Source: JAZKSG01 sp964384785
Lineage (GTDB): Archaea; Thermoplasmatota; E2; DHVEG-1
Direction: 5' to 3'
Length of the DNA: 13,516 bases
Assembly (NCBI GenBank): GCA_964384785.1
Contig: CAYLLH010000009.1
Location: 1 to 13,516 of the forward strand
Shown here: one piece after another, positions 12,893-13,516 of the stretch
Position numbering within the stretch: the stretch's first letter is position 1
How the letters are laid out: each line of letters starts with the position of its first letter
The notes under the pieces: generated by a model
The model's input: only the letters and a program-made list of their open reading frames with translations
What the model was told of the DNA's origin: nothing
The model's database searches: none
Translations under genes and position numbers: made by a program

Positions 12893-12979
12893 TTAGGAGG
12901 CATTGGCGGACATTAAAGGACAAAGAATATTGGGGAGAAAAAGCAGGAACTAGAATATTTATCCCACCATACATAAAAG

Positions 12980-13012
12980 GAAAAGGAGAAAAAAAAGAAT
13001 ATGAATATAGAA
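12980..13012 (+). repeat. Ribosome site/start-codon repeat, copy 1
   Basis: AAAAGGAG, an A-run of eight, then GAATATGAATATAGAAA. Copy 2 at 13267-13297 differs only by one A in the run. The repeat covers the ribosome site and the first residues (MNIE) of both following genes. Confidence 0.6.
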
Positions 13013-13174
13013 ATAAAAGAGAAAATAAAAGCTTATATTGGTTATTTATTGCCAATAAACATAAAATATAGCAAAGAATTAAATCAATTTTTTGTTATGG
13101 TTTTAGATATAGAAAAAATAGTTAAATATAAGATGTTAAGTAAAAAAAGTATAAATAAAGTAAAAGAATCGTAA
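13001..13174 (+). CDS. Small AT-rich gene, 57-residue protein
   Basis: A 57-residue protein beginning MNIEIKEKIK with a Lys- and Ile-rich composition, a short hydrophobic middle (FFVMVLDI) and a basic end. AGGAG is about 13 bases before the ATG. It is preferred over a TTG frame starting at 12889 that overlaps it, because the ribosome site and start are duplicated in front of the gene at 13285. The extreme AT content differs from the genes before 12890. No family is recognised, and its reality is moderately likely only. Confidence 0.45.
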   Translation: MNIEIKEKIKAYIGYLLPINIKYSKELNQFFVMVLDIEKIVKYKMLSKKSINKVKES

Positions 13175-13226
13175 AAATCATTTAAAATCATTAATCTAAT
13201 CTCTATTAATCATTTTTTCTTTTTAT

Positions 13227-13258
13227 TATAAACCTATAAGAATTAATAGGCTTATAGG
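13227..13258 (+). promoter_or_regulatory. Promoter and dyad before the 13285 gene
   Basis: TTATAAAC at about 13226-13233 is a TATA candidate. CCTATAAG (13233-13240) and CTTATAGG (13251-13258) are perfect 8-base inverted arms between it and the AAGGAG site, with AATAGG adding a second partial match inside. It could be an operator or an RNA hairpin. T-runs at 13213-13224 before it may end the upstream transcript. Confidence 0.4.
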
Positions 13259-13266
13259 GTAATTGA

Positions 13267-13297
13267 AAAGGAGAAAAAAAGAATATGAATATAGAAA
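13267..13297 (+). repeat. Ribosome site/start-codon repeat, copy 2
   Basis: GAAAAGGAG, an A-run of seven, then GAATATGAATATAGAAA: the near-identical partner of 12980-13012, 286 bases away, again covering a ribosome site and MNIE start. Confidence 0.6.
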
Positions 13298-13419
13298 AAG
13301 AATTAATTGATGAAAAAGAAGCGTTATATGATAAAATTGATTATTCGTATGCTGAAATACAAAAATTACATGATAGAATAACAGCTATTAATTATTTGTT
13401 AAAATATGGAGATCTGTAA
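13285..13419 (+). CDS. Small helical protein, 44 residues
   Basis: A 44-residue protein, MNIEKELIDEKEALYDKI and then a second amphipathic helix (YAEIQKLHDRITAINYLLKY), together a likely helical hairpin or short coiled coil. AAGGAG is 11-13 bases before the ATG, after a TATA box and dyad. It shares its leader and first four residues with the 13001 gene. The regular charged and hydrophobic pattern supports real coding. The next gene begins three bases after its stop, so they form an operon. The function is not recognised. Confidence 0.6.
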   Translation: MNIEKELIDEKEALYDKIDYSYAEIQKLHDRITAINYLLKYGDL

Positions 13420-13422
13420 AAT

Positions 13423-13516
13423 ATGAATAAATCTGATTATATTTTTCAATTATGTTGTTATCATGGTTTTAAAAGAAATGAATTAAAAGATAAAACATTA
13501 AAAGAATTAAAAAATA
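13423..13516 (+). CDS. Partial gene running off the window
   Basis: An open frame of 31 residues starting MNKSDYIFQLCCYHGFKRNELKDKTLKELK continues past the window end. ATG follows the previous stop by three bases, with GGAG about 11 bases upstream. A Cys-Cys pair and a closing NELKDKTLKEL helix are visible. This is too little to assign a family. Confidence 0.5.
   Translation, partial: MNKSDYIFQLCCYHGFKRNELKDKTLKELKN

Noticed and set aside
12889..13071. A 60-residue TTG-start frame (WRTLKDKEYWGEKAG...)
   Set aside because: It overlaps the better supported 13001 gene, starts at a TTG without a ribosome site and has no recognisable domain. Part of it may be remnant coding sequence next to the transposon-like hairpins, but this cannot be shown.
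1..13516. CRISPR arrays, tRNA or rRNA genes
   Set aside because: No regularly spaced direct repeats, cloverleaf patterns or conserved rRNA blocks were seen on either strand by eye.

Overview
The window looks like an AT-rich archaeal accessory element: a virus, a conjugative or other plasmid, or an integrated relative of these. Archaeal traits are TATA boxes placed about 25 bases before probable transcription starts, GGTGA/GGAGAG ribosome binding sites, TTG/GTG starts at overlapping gene junctions, one apparently leaderless gene, an SpoVT/AbrB-type regulator, a PGF-CTERM-like surface anchor (a feature of euryarchaea with archaeosortase) and a TasA-like secreted protein with a SipW-type N-terminus. 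I recognise no rRNA, tRNA, CRISPR array, integrase, polymerase, terminase or known capsid protein, so virus versus plasmid stays open.

Layout. Bases 1-109 are GC-richer than the rest and hold a possible RNA or the tail of an upstream gene. A Cys-rich HTH protein (110-703, +) converges on a five-gene minus-strand operon (3798 down to 725): AbrB-like regulator, coiled-coil protein, HTH protein, glutaredoxin-like protein and a protein with two winged-helix-like regions. A divergent promoter near 3840 separates this operon from a radical SAM/SPASM enzyme (3907-4923, +). After it come a strongly structured intergenic segment (4927-5009), a two-TM miniprotein and a basic 64-residue protein.

A tightly packed plus-strand operon (5820-8988) encodes a small acidic/basic protein, a large membrane-anchored Ig-like surface protein, two paralogous miniproteins with a C-x10-C motif, a RusA-type Holliday junction resolvase, a winged-helix protein and a small Cys-containing protein. 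Next come a four-TM protein (9072), a four-Cys miniprotein (9733) and an envelope module: a PGF-CTERM-like Ig protein, an Ig-linker-TM protein, the TasA-like protein and a lipoprotein (9965-12892). The last 600 bases are extremely AT-rich and carry three short genes, two of which share a copied ribosome binding site and start.

The strongest unexplained signal is a shared upstream promoter element of three C-triplets spaced 8-9 bases, ending in ATCCCT. It occurs just before the TATA box of five transcription units (5081, 5446, 5820, 9072, 9733). One copy is inverted and the copy before 5081 is partial. This suggests one DNA-binding protein controls the small-protein, surface-protein and RusA genes together. 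My inference is that the minus-strand operon supplies regulators and the plus strand supplies DNA processing and cell- or virion-surface proteins.
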